Positions 8,681-17,555 of a stretch of DNA of 64,000 bases are shown here, in pieces. Source of the DNA: Thalassobius vesicularis (GTDB lineage Bacteria; Pseudomonadota; Alphaproteobacteria; Rhodobacterales; Rhodobacteraceae); contig NZ_SSMD01000006.1 in assembly GCF_004799325.1 (NCBI RefSeq), positions 186,001 through 250,000 of the forward strand, written 5' to 3'. The notes under the pieces were generated by a model that worked only from the letters and a program-made list of their open reading frames with translations, searched no databases and had not been told where the DNA came from. A program made the position numbers and the translations under genes. How positions within the stretch are numbered: position 1 is the stretch's first letter; each line of letters begins with the position of its first letter.

Positions 8681-9436
8681 ATGACCACAGATCTGATCGA
8701 CATCGAGGCCGAGCTGGACGCGCTGGCCCGCCGCCACCGCGCCGCGAACGGGCTGGGCATGCAAGTGTTGAACCTGATCGGTGGAAAGGCCGAATCGCTT
8801 TTGGACAAACTGCCCACCCCGGTGCGCGACCGGCTGGACACGGCCACCGAAAAAGCGCTGAACGTGGCGATGAAAGCGGCACATGGCTCGCGCTCTGTGG
8901 TCAAGGACCAGCCGGGCTGGCTGAACACGGCGGTGGCCACGGCGATGGGGGCTGCGGGCGGGTTCGGCGGGCTGCCCTCGGCGCTGGCGGAACTGCCGGT
9001 GACCACGACGGTGCTGCTGCGCGCGATTCAGGGCGTGGCGGTGGAACATGGGTTCGACCCCGAGTCCGAGTCAGTGCAATTCGACTGCATCCGCGTCTTC
9101 GCCGCCGCCGGCCCGCTGGCCAAGGATGACGGCGCGGACTTGGCTTTTCTGACCACGCGGGTGGCGCTGCAAGGCAAAGCGGTGCAAAGCCTGATCCAGA
9201 CAGTGGCCCCGAAACTGGCAGCGGTGCTGGGACAGAAACTGGCCGCCCAAACCGTGCCGGTTCTGGGCGCCGTGGCGGGCGCCGCGACGAATTATGCCTA
9301 CACCAGCTACTACCAGGAAATCGCCCACGTCCATTTCGCGCTGCGCAAACTCGCGATCGAGGCCGACCGCTCCGAAGACGAATTGCGCCAAGCCCTGGCA
9401 GAGCGCCTTTCCCTGCCCAACACGACCCGCGCCTGA
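8681..9436 (+). CDS. EcsC family protein
   Basis: This 251-residue protein matches the EcsC domain family, named from Bacillus EcsC. The start is ATG 8681, because a GGAGG ribosome site sits 5 bases upstream (8671-8675); a longer frame exists but is not needed. The body holds Ala/Gly-rich helices (TAVATAMGAAGGFGGLPSAL, KLAAVLGQKLAAQTVPVLGAVAGAA) that could insert in or associate with a membrane, and a conserved YTSYYQEIAHVHFALRKLA segment near the end. The biochemical role of the family is not established. The gene ends at a palindromic repeat shared with the converging ptsP gene. Confidence 0.82.
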   Translation: MTTDLIDIEAELDALARRHRAANGLGMQVLNLIGGKAESLLDKLPTPVRDRLDTATEKALNVAMKAAHGSRSVVKDQPGWLNTAVATAMGAAGGFGGLPSALAELPVTTTVLLRAIQGVAVEHGFDPESESVQFDCIRVFAAAGPLAKDDGADLAFLTTRVALQGKAVQSLIQTVAPKLAAVLGQKLAAQTVPVLGAVAGAATNYAYTSYYQEIAHVHFALRKLAIEADRSEDELRQALAERLSLPNTTRA

Positions 9437-9447
9437 GGGCGGACAGC

Positions 9448-9565
9448 ATGGGGGCTCTGCCCCCAAACCCCCGGGATATTTGTGAAAAGAAGAAGACAGG
9501 CGCGCGCCCTTATCCCTTCTTCTTTTTCTAAATATCCCGGGGGGTGTGGGGGGCTGGCCCCCCAC
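9448..9565. repeat. Intergenic palindromic element, version 1 (ATATTT type), complete
   Basis: Between the convergent ecsC-family and ptsP genes lies a compound inverted repeat. A small GGGGG...CCCCC hairpin (9448-9464) precedes a long left arm (9468-9496, CCCCCGGGATATTT...AAAAGAAGAAG). This pairs with a right arm at 9516-9545 (CTTCTTCTTTTTC...AAATATCCCGGGG). A second hairpin follows (GTGGGGGG-CTGG-CCCCCCAC, 9546-9565). The long stem with T-rich and A-rich faces fits a bidirectional terminator. Copies recur elsewhere in the window. Confidence 0.85.
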
Positions 9566-9569
9566 GGCG

Positions 9570-11813
9570 CTATTCGACCGTGCGCAGGTAGGCCATGACA
9601 GCGGGCCGAACGGATTGTTCGCTGCGGTCGCGGGCTTCGTCGATCACTTCGCGCAGCTGACGCAGGTCCAGTTGGCGCAGCAGGTGTTTCACCGGGCCGA
9701 TCGAGGCGGGGCGCATCGACAGCATCCGGAAGCCCATGGCGGCGAAGCAAGCGGCTTCGACCGGGCGGCCGGCGTCTTCGCCGCAGAAGCTGAGCGAGGT
9801 GTTGGACGCGTCGCAGCGTTTCACGATGCTTTCGAGGAAGGTCAGGAAGCTGACGTTCAGCGTGTCGTAGCGGCGGCGGACGCGCTCGTTTTCGCGGTCG
9901 GCGGCAAAGAAGAACTGTTTCAGGTCGTTGCCGCCGATCGAGAGGAAGTCGACCTCTTGGTAGAACCGATCAGGCGCGAAGGCGAGCGAGGGAGTTTCCA
10001 GCATGGCGCCGACCTCGACCCGTTCGGGGACGGGGTGGCCCAGCACGCGTTCGCGTTCCAGCGCCTTGTCCATCTCGGCTTTGGCGGCCTTGTATTCCTC
10101 GTACTGGGCGATGAACGGGAACATGATCGTCAGCGGCCGCCCGTGCGAGGCGCGGATCAGCGCCTGCAGCTGCATCCGCAGCACGCCCGGCTTGTCCAGC
10201 CCGACGCGGATGGCGCGCCAGCCGAGGGCCGGGTTCGGCTCTTCCTGCGGTTTCATGTAGGGCAGCACCTTGTCCGAGCCGATGTCGAGGGTTCGGAACA
10301 CCACGCGTTTGCCCTTGGCGGCGTCCAGCACGCGGGCGTAGAGCGCCGACAGCTCGGAGCGTTTGGGCATCTGGTTGCGGACCAGGAATTGCAGCTCGGT
10401 GCGGAACAGGCCGACGCCTTCGGCGCCCGAGCCGTCGAGGCTGGGCAGATCGGCCATCAGGCCCGCGTTCATGTGCAGGCCGACCTCGGTGCCGCAGAGG
10501 GTGCGGGCGGGTTCGGTGCGGATCGAGGCGTAGCGTTCCTGTGCCTGCGCCTGCATCGCGATCTTGTCGCGGAAGGCGGCGACGACGGTGTCGTCGGGGC
10601 GCAGGTGGACGATGCCCTGATCGCCGTCGACCATGATGTGGTCGCCGTTCAGCGCCTCGGTGGTGATGCGTTCGGCGTGGATGACCAGCGGGATCGCCAG
10701 TGCGCGGGCGACGATGGCGGCGTGCGAGCCGACCGAGCCTTCTTCGAGCACGATGCCCTTGAGCGAGCGGCCGTAATCCAGCAGTTCGGCCGGGCCGATG
10801 TTGCGGGCGATCAGGATCGGGTCGGCGGGCATGTCCGCGCCGGTTTCCTGGCCCTGGCCGGTCAGGATGCGCAGCAAGCGGTTGCTGAGGTCGTCCAGAT
10901 CGTGCAGGCGGTCGCGCAGGTAGGCGTCGGTGACTTGCGACAGGCGGGCGCGGGCGGTGGATTGTTCTTTCTCGACGGCGGCCTCGGCGGACAGGCCGCG
11001 CGAGATGTCCTCCTCCATCCGGCGCATCCAGCCCTTGGAATTGGCGAACATGCGGTAGGCTTCGAGCACTTCCAGCTGTTCGGCATCGCCGCCCGAGGCC
11101 CCGGCCAGCATCCGGTCAACGCCGACGCGCAGGGTTTCGACGGCCTCGTTCAGGCGGGCGAGTTCCTTGTGCGGGTCTTCGGCGATGGGGTTGGTGATGA
11201 CAACGCGGGGTTCGTGCAGCCAGACGTGGCCCTCGGTCGCGCCTTCCTGGCCGGTGGTGCCGCGGATCATCACGGCCTGCTTGTGGCGGGCGGTCATGGC
11301 GGCGTTGTCGGCGGTGAAGGCACCGAGTTCCGTCATCTCGGCCAGCACCATCGCGACGACTTCGAGCGCGTAAACCTCGTCCGAGGAGAATTGCCGCGCC
11401 TGTTTCGATTGCACGACCAGAACGCCCAGCTTTTCGCCCAGACGCTGGATCGGGATGCCGAGGAAGGAGGAGTAAATCTCTTCCCCGGTCTCGGGCATGT
11501 AGCGGAAGCCCTTGGCGGATGGGGCGTCGGCCTCGTTCACGATCTGGCCCGAGCGGGCGACGCGGCCGACCAGACCCTCGCCCAGCTTCATGCGGGTCAG
11601 GTGGACGGCCTCGGCCTTCAGGCCCTCGGTGGCGCAAAGTTCCAGGGTTTCAGCGTCACGGAACAGATAGATCGAGCACACCTCGGTGCCCATGGAATCG
11701 GCAATGAGATGCGTGATCTCGTCCAGGCGCGCCTGGCCGGCATATTCCTTGGCCATCACGTCGCGCAGACGACGCAGCAGCTTGCGGCTTTCGGTTTCCG
11801 TGGTTTCGGTCAT
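9570..11813 (-). CDS. ptsP: Phosphoenolpyruvate-protein phosphotransferase PtsP (enzyme I-Ntr)
   Basis: This 747-residue enzyme I of the nitrogen-related PTS transfers phosphate from PEP to NPr (PtsO) and on to EIIA-Ntr. Domains in order: an N-terminal GAF sensor (about residues 20-160), the HPr-binding/PEP-utiliser N-terminal domain (about 170-320), the swivelling phosphohistidine domain with the catalytic His at 364 in GSVGSHAAIVARAL, and the PEP-binding barrel with FRTLDIGSDK and a C-terminal DFLSIGGNDLKQFF block. The GAF domain distinguishes PtsP from sugar PTS enzyme I and binds glutamine or 2-oxoglutarate in studied members. ptsO and ptsN are not in the window. lysC lies upstream on the same strand but is separated by a terminator. 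Confidence 0.95.
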   Translation of the reverse strand: MTETTETESRKLLRRLRDVMAKEYAGQARLDEITHLIADSMGTEVCSIYLFRDAETLELCATEGLKAEAVHLTRMKLGEGLVGRVARSGQIVNEADAPSAKGFRYMPETGEEIYSSFLGIPIQRLGEKLGVLVVQSKQARQFSSDEVYALEVVAMVLAEMTELGAFTADNAAMTARHKQAVMIRGTTGQEGATEGHVWLHEPRVVITNPIAEDPHKELARLNEAVETLRVGVDRMLAGASGGDAEQLEVLEAYRMFANSKGWMRRMEEDISRGLSAEAAVEKEQSTARARLSQVTDAYLRDRLHDLDDLSNRLLRILTGQGQETGADMPADPILIARNIGPAELLDYGRSLKGIVLEEGSVGSHAAIVARALAIPLVIHAERITTEALNGDHIMVDGDQGIVHLRPDDTVVAAFRDKIAMQAQAQERYASIRTEPARTLCGTEVGLHMNAGLMADLPSLDGSGAEGVGLFRTELQFLVRNQMPKRSELSALYARVLDAAKGKRVVFRTLDIGSDKVLPYMKPQEEPNPALGWRAIRVGLDKPGVLRMQLQALIRASHGRPLTIMFPFIAQYEEYKAAKAEMDKALERERVLGHPVPERVEVGAMLETPSLAFAPDRFYQEVDFLSIGGNDLKQFFFAADRENERVRRRYDTLNVSFLTFLESIVKRCDASNTSLSFCGEDAGRPVEAACFAAMGFRMLSMRPASIGPVKHLLRQLDLRQLREVIDEARDRSEQSVRPAVMAYLRTVE

Positions 11814-12121
11814 CCCGTCGGCAATCCCAGATTCCCATGATGCAGGGGGCTATAGATCACAAGTCGCAGTTGAGGAAAACGGTTAACGTGTCGCGGGGTA
11901 CGAAATTTGCGCGAAATCTTGCGGATGTGGAATTTTCTTGCGCTTTTCGGTATTTATATTGTGCAGTCGCCGCATAAATGATGCGGTTGCGGCATTTTTC
12001 GCACTCGTATCGCGCTGGTATTTTTCGCGTTATGCGAGTTTTGAACGGTCATCGCAACCCATGAAACGACAAAACCGGGCAGGTTGCCCCGCCCGGCTTA
12101 AAACGCGACTGGCGCGAAGGG
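11814..12121. promoter_or_regulatory. 308-bp intergenic region: ptsP promoter area
   Basis: This stretch between lysC and ptsP (both minus strand) has no credible gene. Its middle (about 11895-12040) is far more AT-rich than the surrounding coding DNA and contains several short T-runs and the word GCGNTTTTC repeated, as expected of a promoter region reading leftwards into ptsP. The right end holds the lysC terminator. No specific -35/-10 pair can be fixed with confidence. Confidence 0.45.
12071..12096 (-). terminator. Intrinsic terminator after lysC
   Basis: On the minus strand a hairpin with 6-base arms (CCGGGC, 12075-12080, and GCCCGG, 12091-12096) is followed by TTTTG. It lies about 25 bases beyond the lysC stop and fits a factor-independent terminator. 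Confidence 0.75.
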
Positions 12122-13357
12122 TCAGAGCTTTTCCAGCTCGAACGCGTCGTGCAGGGCCTGAACGGCCAGTTCCATGTATTTGCGGTCGATCAGCACCGAA
12201 ATCTTGATCTCGGAGGTGGCGATGACCTTGATGTTGATGCCTTCCTCGGACAGCGTCTTGAACATCTTGGCAGCAACGCCCGACTGCGAGCGCATGCCGA
12301 TGCCCACGGCCGAGATCTTGCACACGTCGGTGTCGGCGATCAGTTCCTGGAAGTTGATGTCGCCACGGCCCTTGGCGTCGTTCAGCGCCTTCTGGGCGCG
12401 CAGCACCTGATCGGTCGGGCACGAGAAGGTCATGTCGGTCAGACCCTGCTCGGCGACGTTCTGGATGATCATATCGACGTTGACGCCGGCCTCGGACAGG
12501 GGGCCGAAGATGGCGGCGGCGATGCCGGGTTTGTCAGCGACATCGACGAGGGTCATCTTGGCCTCGTCGCGCGAATAGGCGATACCCGAAACGGGACGGT
12601 TTTCCATGACTTCCTCCTCGGCACAGACAAGGGTGCCGGCTTCTTCTGACGGTTCTTCGAACGAGCTGAGCACGCGCAGTTTCACCTTGTAGCGCATGGC
12701 CAGTTCGACCGAACGGGTTTGCAGGACCTTGGCCCCCAGCGAGGCCAGTTCGAGCATTTCCTCGAACGAGATCTTTTCCAGTTTGCGGGCCTTCGAGCTG
12801 ATCCGCGGGTCGGTGGTGTAGACGCCATCCACATCGGTGTAGATGTCGCAACGCTCGGCCTCGAAGGCGGCGGCAAAGGCGACGGCGGTGGTGTCCGAAC
12901 CGCCACGGCCCAGCGTGGTGATGCGGCCCTCGGGCGAGATGCCCTGGAAACCGGCCACGACGGCGACCTTCATGCCTTCGTTGAACTTGGCAGAGATGTT
13001 GTCGGTCGGGATCGCCTCGATCCGGGCCGAGCTGTGGGCCGAGGTCGTCTGCACCGGCACCTGCCAGCCCTGCCAGCTGCGGGCGGGGATATCCATTTCC
13101 TGCAGGGTCAGCGCCATCAGGCCAGCGGTCACGTTTTCACCCGAGCTGACGACGGCATCGTATTCACGCGCGTCATACAGCGGCGAGGTTTCGTTCACGA
13201 AGCCCACCAGTTTGTTGGTTTCACCCGACATGGCCGAGACGATGACGATCACGTCATAGCCCTTGGCCACTTCCAGTCCGACGCGCTTTGCGGCGCGCTT
13301 GATCCGGTCCAGCGTGGCGACGGAGGTGCCGCCGAATTTCATCACGAGAACGGGCAT
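12122..13357 (-). CDS. lysC: Aspartate kinase
   Basis: This 411-residue aspartokinase catalyses the first step of lysine, threonine and methionine synthesis (aspartate to aspartyl-phosphate). The start is ATG 13357 (MPVLVMKFGGTS), with the nucleotide-binding KFGGTS at residues 7-12 and an AAGGA ribosome site 8 bases before it; the frame is open further upstream but that part is non-coding in character. The kinase domain covers about residues 1-250 (TTLGRGGSDTTAVAFA, YTDVDGVYTTDPR). Two C-terminal ACT domains follow (about 265-411) and are the usual site of lysine/threonine feedback control. An intrinsic terminator follows. Threonine made through this pathway ends at ThrC, encoded at the left edge of the window. 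Confidence 0.95.
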   Translation of the reverse strand: MPVLVMKFGGTSVATLDRIKRAAKRVGLEVAKGYDVIVIVSAMSGETNKLVGFVNETSPLYDAREYDAVVSSGENVTAGLMALTLQEMDIPARSWQGWQVPVQTTSAHSSARIEAIPTDNISAKFNEGMKVAVVAGFQGISPEGRITTLGRGGSDTTAVAFAAAFEAERCDIYTDVDGVYTTDPRISSKARKLEKISFEEMLELASLGAKVLQTRSVELAMRYKVKLRVLSSFEEPSEEAGTLVCAEEEVMENRPVSGIAYSRDEAKMTLVDVADKPGIAAAIFGPLSEAGVNVDMIIQNVAEQGLTDMTFSCPTDQVLRAQKALNDAKGRGDINFQELIADTDVCKISAVGIGMRSQSGVAAKMFKTLSEEGINIKVIATSEIKISVLIDRKYMELAVQALHDAFELEKL

Positions 13358-13466
13358 GGTCAGTCCTTGTTCCTTGGTCCCGCGCGGATTAGCGGTTTCA
13401 GCCGTCAAGAGCAAGATTGCATCGCCACCGCAGGGGGAATTTGCGCAATCTGTCGCGTTCGGGGCC

Positions 13467-14111
13467 CTAGAAGGGGTGATCGCGTCCGTCCCACGTTTCA
13501 AAACAACCGGTTGAGGCCAGCGACAGCGCCGCGAAACGCGCGGTCAGCCCCTCTGCGGCCTGATCGACGGTGATCTCGGCGGTCGCGCCGCCCATGTCGG
13601 TCTGCACCCAGCCGGGATGGTAGATGCCCACGGCGATTCCAAGCCCGCGCAGATCGGCGGCCAGGTTGCGGCCCAGATTCAGCGCGGCCGCCTTTGAGGC
13701 GCGGTAGACATAGCTGCCGCCGGGCGCGCGGGTATCGCTGGCCATCTGGGACGAGATGATCGCGATCTTCGGCTGGGCGGCCATTTGCAGGCTGGGCAAC
13801 AGCGCCTGCACGGTCAGGAACACGCCGGTGACGTTGGTGGCGAACTCGGTCGCCCACATGTCGGCGGGGTAGCCATCGGCCAGCGACTGGCCCTTGTCCA
13901 GATAGACGCCCGCATTGCAGACCAGCAGATCCACCGGCTGGCCATCCAGCGACTGCGCCAACGGTTCGAACTGCGCGGGCTGGGTGACGTCCAGCGGGTG
14001 ATAGCCGGGGGCGTTGCGCGCGGTGCCGGTGACGGCATGGCCAGCGGCGCGATAGCGGGTCAGAAGCGCGTGGCCAATACCGCGATTGGCGCCGGTGATG
14101 ACGATCTGCAT
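13467..14111 (-). CDS. SDR family oxidoreductase
   Basis: This 214-residue classical short-chain dehydrogenase/reductase has the NAD(P)-binding TGANRGIG at residues 6-13, the NAG motif near 67, an active-site serine in IISSQMAS and the catalytic YRASK (Tyr136, Lys140). It resembles sniffer/C-factor-type SDRs. The substrate is unknown. The gene precedes lysC on the same strand with a gap of about 110 bases, and follows the DUF1178 gene with a 7-base gap, so it probably forms a pair with DUF1178. Confidence 0.87.
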   Translation of the reverse strand: MQIVITGANRGIGHALLTRYRAAGHAVTGTARNAPGYHPLDVTQPAQFEPLAQSLDGQPVDLLVCNAGVYLDKGQSLADGYPADMWATEFATNVTGVFLTVQALLPSLQMAAQPKIAIISSQMASDTRAPGGSYVYRASKAAALNLGRNLAADLRGLGIAVGIYHPGWVQTDMGGATAEITVDQAAEGLTARFAALSLASTGCFETWDGRDHPF

Positions 14112-14118
14112 GGGGGCC

Positions 14119-14553
14119 TCAGTTGGTTTTGCGCCCGGTCACGAAGGGCAGGGGCAGGACAGGAATGCCGTCTTCCAGCAGCTTGCGGGCCTCGTCGGGC
14201 TTGGCCTCGCCGTGGATCGCGCGTTCGGGGGTGTCGCCGTCATGCATGGCGCGGGCCTGACGGGCGAAATCGGGGCCGACATATTCCGAGTTTTCCTCGA
14301 CCTTGCGCTTGAGCTCGGCAATCGCGCGTTCAGTATCCGAGGCGGGCGCGCTGAGGGGTTTCTCGGGCTGCGGGGCGGCGGCGGAACGGGCAGGGCGCAC
14401 ACGCGGCGCCATGATCGCCTTTTCGACCTGCGCAGAGCCACAGACGGAACATGTCACCAGTCCCGCCGCCTTGAGCTTGTCAAAGGCGTCGCCGGACTGG
14501 AACCAGCTGTCAAAGCGGTGGTCGCTGTCGCATCTGAGGCTGAATTGGATCAT
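14119..14553 (-). CDS. DUF1178 family protein
   Basis: This 144-residue protein matches the DUF1178 family, common in alphaproteobacteria. It begins MIQFSLRCDSDHRFDSWF and contains a zinc-ribbon-like arrangement of cysteines: Cys8, then the pair in VTCSVCGS about 27 residues further on. The central part is low-complexity Pro/Ala, and the C-terminal half (AIAELKRKVEENSEYVGPDFARQARAMHDG, split here only in description) is helical and conserved in the family. The function is unknown. It is placed directly upstream of an SDR gene on the same strand. Confidence 0.85.
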   Translation of the reverse strand: MIQFSLRCDSDHRFDSWFQSGDAFDKLKAAGLVTCSVCGSAQVEKAIMAPRVRPARSAAAPQPEKPLSAPASDTERAIAELKRKVEENSEYVGPDFARQARAMHDGDTPERAIHGEAKPDEARKLLEDGIPVLPLPFVTGRKTN

Positions 14554-14689
14554 CGTCGGGCCGTGTGTCTAAGGTAGATCATTACATACCGGCGACACCG
14601 GGAAAATCAAGTTTGCCCAAGCGCGTGATTGGCACAAGCCGCCCGCAAATGCCCAACGTATGGTCAAGCAAACCAAGGAAGGACACCCG

Positions 14690-15343
14690 ATGCTGACATT
14701 GTGGCATTGCGAAAACGCGCGCTCGTTCCGCCCGCTCTGGGCGCTGGAGGAACTGGGGCTGGACTATGAGCTGAAGATGCTGCCATTCCCGCCGCGCTTC
14801 ACCAAGCCGGAATACATGGAGGAAAACCCGCTGGGCACCATCCCGCTGCTGGTGGATGGCGCCACGCGGATGACCGAAAGCGCCGCCATCCCGCATTACC
14901 TGGCGATGGTGCATGGCGAGGGTCGGCTGACGCTGGCGCCCGACCACCCGGATTATGGCGCCTACCTGAACTGGCTGCACCACGGAGAGGCGACGCTGAC
15001 CTTTCCGCAGACGCTGGTGCTGCGCTACGCGATCTTCGAACCCGAGGAACGCCGCCAGCCGACCGTTGCGGCAGATTACAAACGCTGGTTCCTGGTGCGG
15101 CTGAAACTGCTGGAGGAAACGCTCTCGGACGGGCGCGAATTCCTTGTGGGCGGGCAATTCACCATGGCCGACATCGCGGTGCATTACGCGCTGTTTCTGG
15201 CGATCCGCATCGGTATGCGGGACGAACTGCCGCCCAACTGCCTGCGTTTCCACGACGCGCTGCTGGAACGCCCCGGCTTCAAAGCCGCACAGGCCCGCCA
15301 AAGCGCCGAGGGCCAGGCGCAAGGCACCGGCAAAGTGCTGTAA
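14690..15343 (+). CDS. Glutathione S-transferase family protein
   Basis: This 217-residue GST has an N-terminal thioredoxin-like domain (about 1-80: LWHCENARSFRPLWALEEL, NPLGTIPLL, MTESAAIPHYL) and an all-helical C-terminal domain (about 90-210, FLVGGQFTMADIAVHYAL). The start at ATG 14690 is chosen because an AAGGAAGGA ribosome site precedes it. It conjugates or binds glutathione with an unknown electrophile. The downstream BKACE gene begins 16 bases after the stop with its own ribosome site, so the two may be co-transcribed and GST may detoxify or isomerise an intermediate in that pathway. Confidence 0.88.
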   Translation: MLTLWHCENARSFRPLWALEELGLDYELKMLPFPPRFTKPEYMEENPLGTIPLLVDGATRMTESAAIPHYLAMVHGEGRLTLAPDHPDYGAYLNWLHHGEATLTFPQTLVLRYAIFEPEERRQPTVAADYKRWFLVRLKLLEETLSDGREFLVGGQFTMADIAVHYALFLAIRIGMRDELPPNCLRFHDALLERPGFKAAQARQSAEGQAQGTGKVL

Positions 15344-15358
15344 TTCCGGAGAAGAGAC

Positions 15359-16222
15359 ATGAGCAAAGTCATCATCACCTGCGCCCTGAACGGCGTTCTG
15401 ACCGACCCGCGCCAGCACAGCGTCCCCGTCACCCCGGCCGAAATGGCCGCCGAAGCCCGCCGCGCCTATGACGCCGGGGCCTCGGTCATGCATATCCACC
15501 TGCGCCAGCAGGGCGAGGGGCAGGGCCACCTGCCCAGCTGGAATATCGCGCTGTCCACCGAAGTGCAGGCCGCCATCCGCGAGGCCTGCCCGGGCGTCAT
15601 CATCAACCACACCTCGGGCATCGTCGGGCCGGACTACCAGCCCGCGCTGGACGTCATCCGCGCCACGAAACCGGAGATGGCCGCCTGCAATGCGGGCTCG
15701 CTGAACTACCTGAAACTGCGCGCCGACGGCCGCTGGGCCTGGCCGCCGATGCTGTTCGACAACACGGTGGAAAAGGTGCAGCACTTCATCGACGCGATCG
15801 AAAGCGTCGACGCCATCCCCGAATTCGAATGCTTCGACACCGGCATCGTGCGCAGCGTCGGCATGTACCAGAAGAACGGCATGTTCAAAGGCACCGCTCA
15901 GGTGAATTTCGTGATGGGCGTTTCCTCGGGTCAACCCGCCCGTGCCGACCTGCTGCCGATCCTGCGTGACCTGGCCCCCGAAGACGCACGCTGGCAGGTG
16001 ACCGCCATCGGTCGCGAAGAAATCTGGCCCCTCCACCGCGCCTGCGCCGAACTGGGCGGCCACCTGCGCACCGGGCTGGAGGACACGTTCTACCTGGCCG
16101 ACGGCGCCAAGGTCAGCTCGAACGGTCAACTGATCGAGGCAATGGCAACATTGGCCCAAGAGGCAGGCCGCTCAATCGCCTCCCCCACCGAAGCGCGCGC
16201 GATCCTGGGGTTGCCACATTGA
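15359..16222 (+). CDS. Beta-keto acid cleavage enzyme (BKACE / 3-keto-5-aminohexanoate cleavage family)
   Basis: This 287-residue DUF849/BKACE enzyme condenses a beta-keto acid with acetyl-CoA to give acetoacetate and a new acyl-CoA. The zinc-binding HIH (His45, His47 in VMHIHLR) is present, as are the NHTSG and ECFDTGIV segments. Named relatives act on 3-keto-5-aminohexanoate (lysine fermentation) and dehydrocarnitine. No lysine fermentation or carnitine gene accompanies it here, so the substrate stays open. It is followed by an intergenic palindromic element and a converging acyl-CoA dehydrogenase pair. Confidence 0.88.
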   Translation: MSKVIITCALNGVLTDPRQHSVPVTPAEMAAEARRAYDAGASVMHIHLRQQGEGQGHLPSWNIALSTEVQAAIREACPGVIINHTSGIVGPDYQPALDVIRATKPEMAACNAGSLNYLKLRADGRWAWPPMLFDNTVEKVQHFIDAIESVDAIPEFECFDTGIVRSVGMYQKNGMFKGTAQVNFVMGVSSGQPARADLLPILRDLAPEDARWQVTAIGREEIWPLHRACAELGGHLRTGLEDTFYLADGAKVSSNGQLIEAMATLAQEAGRSIASPTEARAILGLPH

Positions 16223-16269
16223 GCGCGCTGAAGCGCGCACAGGATATCTCGACCTGACGGCCTCGGGTC

Positions 16270-16383
16270 ATGGGGGCGCTGCCCCCAAACCCCCGGAGTA
16301 TTTGGGTCAAAAAGAAGCTGGTTTCTTTCTGAATGAAATACTCCGGGGTGAATTGGCCAAAGGCCAAGAGGGGCAGCGCCCCT
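16270..16383. repeat. Intergenic palindromic element, version 2 (GAGTATTT type), complete
   Basis: This compound inverted repeat lies between convergent genes. A GGGGGCGCTGCCCCC block (from 16271) is followed by arms CCCCGGAGTATTT...AAAAAGAAGC (16291-16318) and GTTTCTTTCT...AAATACTCCGGGG (16321-16348), then GGCCAAAGGCC and a closing GGGGCAGCGCCCC that is complementary to the opening block. The whole can fold as nested hairpins and probably ends transcription from both sides. Confidence 0.85.
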
Positions 16384-17555
16384 CAATACCCCATCTGGCT
16401 TGCAATCAGGTTTCGGATCACCTCGTCCGCGCCGCCGCCGATGCTGAGCACCTTGGTTTCGCGGAACACACGTTCGGAGACTGAGCCAGTCATGTAGCCC
16501 ATCGCCCCCATGATCTGCACTGCTTCGGCGGCGACGTATTGCACCGTGTTGGTGGCGGTGATCTTGGCCATGCCGGTGCGGGCGACGTGGATGTTGAGCG
16601 GGTCCAGCCGGTTCAGGCGGCGCCAGGCGACGTCCAGCGTCAGGGCGCGGGCGGCGTGGATGCGCATGGCCATGTCGACCAGTTTGTGTCGGATCACCTG
16701 CTGTTGGATCAGCGGTTTGCCGAAAGTGGTGCGGTTGCGGGCCCAGTCGGTCGCCTCTTCCAGGCAGGCCTGGGCTGAGGCGTAGGCGGAGACGGCCAGG
16801 GTCAGGCGTTCGTCGTTGAAGTTCAGCATGGCGGCTTTGAAGCCTTCGCCCTCGGCGCCGATCAGGTTTTCGGCGGGGACGCGGACGTTGTCGAAATGCA
16901 GAAGCGCCGTGTCCGAGGCGTGCCAGCCCATTTTTCGCAAGGGTTTGCGGGTCAGGCCGGGGGTGTCGCCTTCGACAAGGATGAACGACAGGCCACCCGG
17001 GCCGCGGTCATCGGGGTTGGTGCGGCAGGCAACGGTCAGGAAATCGGCCTGGACACCCGAGGTGATGAACGCTTTTTCGCCGTTGATCACGTAGCTGTCG
17101 CCGTCGCGCCGGGCGGTGGTTTTCAGCGCCGCCACGTCCGAGCCGCCACCGGGTTCGGTAATCGCCAGGGCCGCGATCTTTTCGCCGGCGATCACCGGTG
17201 GCAGCACGCGGTGTTTCAGTGCATCGCTGCCGACCGCGACGATGGGCGGGATGGCGATGCTGTGCGAGCCGAGCGACGCGCCGACACCGCCGGCGCCGGT
17301 CAGGGCCAGTTCCTCGGTCGCGACGATCTGCATGAAGACATCCGCGCCCGAGCCACCGTATTCCTCGGGGTAGGTCAGGCCCTGGAACCCGACCTCGGCC
17401 GCCTTTAGATAGAGCGAGCGGGGCAGGCGCTGGGCCTCTTCCCACGTTTCGATATTCGGGCGGATTTCGCGGTCGACAAAGCTGCGCATGGCGCGGCGGA
17501 ACGCGATGTGATCCTCGGAGAAATACTGATCCGGGGCGGTTTCGAAGGCGGTCAT
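16383..17555 (-). CDS. Acyl-CoA dehydrogenase (IVD/LCAD-like active site)
   Basis: This 390-residue FAD-dependent acyl-CoA dehydrogenase has the N-terminal helical domain (HIAFRRAMRSFVDREI), middle beta domain (AITEPGGGSDVAAL, FITSGVQADFL) and C-terminal helices. The usual C-terminal catalytic Glu (YEG motif) is Gly here (GGGADEVIR), while a Glu at 249 in NDERLTLA matches the helix-G position used by isovaleryl-CoA and long-chain dehydrogenases, so that residue is the probable base. The start is ATG 17555, which overlaps the stop of the upstream dehydrogenase (ATGA). The preference is probably for branched or bulky acyl-CoA. The upstream extension of the frame is in the neighbour gene and is not coding. 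Confidence 0.88.
   Translation of the reverse strand: MTAFETAPDQYFSEDHIAFRRAMRSFVDREIRPNIETWEEAQRLPRSLYLKAAEVGFQGLTYPEEYGGSGADVFMQIVATEELALTGAGGVGASLGSHSIAIPPIVAVGSDALKHRVLPPVIAGEKIAALAITEPGGGSDVAALKTTARRDGDSYVINGEKAFITSGVQADFLTVACRTNPDDRGPGGLSFILVEGDTPGLTRKPLRKMGWHASDTALLHFDNVRVPAENLIGAEGEGFKAAMLNFNDERLTLAVSAYASAQACLEEATDWARNRTTFGKPLIQQQVIRHKLVDMAMRIHAARALTLDVAWRRLNRLDPLNIHVARTGMAKITATNTVQYVAAEAVQIMGAMGYMTGSVSERVFRETKVLSIGGGADEVIRNLIASQMGY

Noticed and set aside
9546-11840. Long plus-strand open frame opposite ptsP
   Set aside because: PtsP on the other strand is full length with all domains; the antisense product shows only Gly/Val/Asp-rich filler.
11938-12207. Plus-strand frame of 89 codons in the ptsP-lysC spacer
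   Set aside because: It runs through the lysC terminator into the antisense of lysC, has no ribosome site and no protein-like composition.
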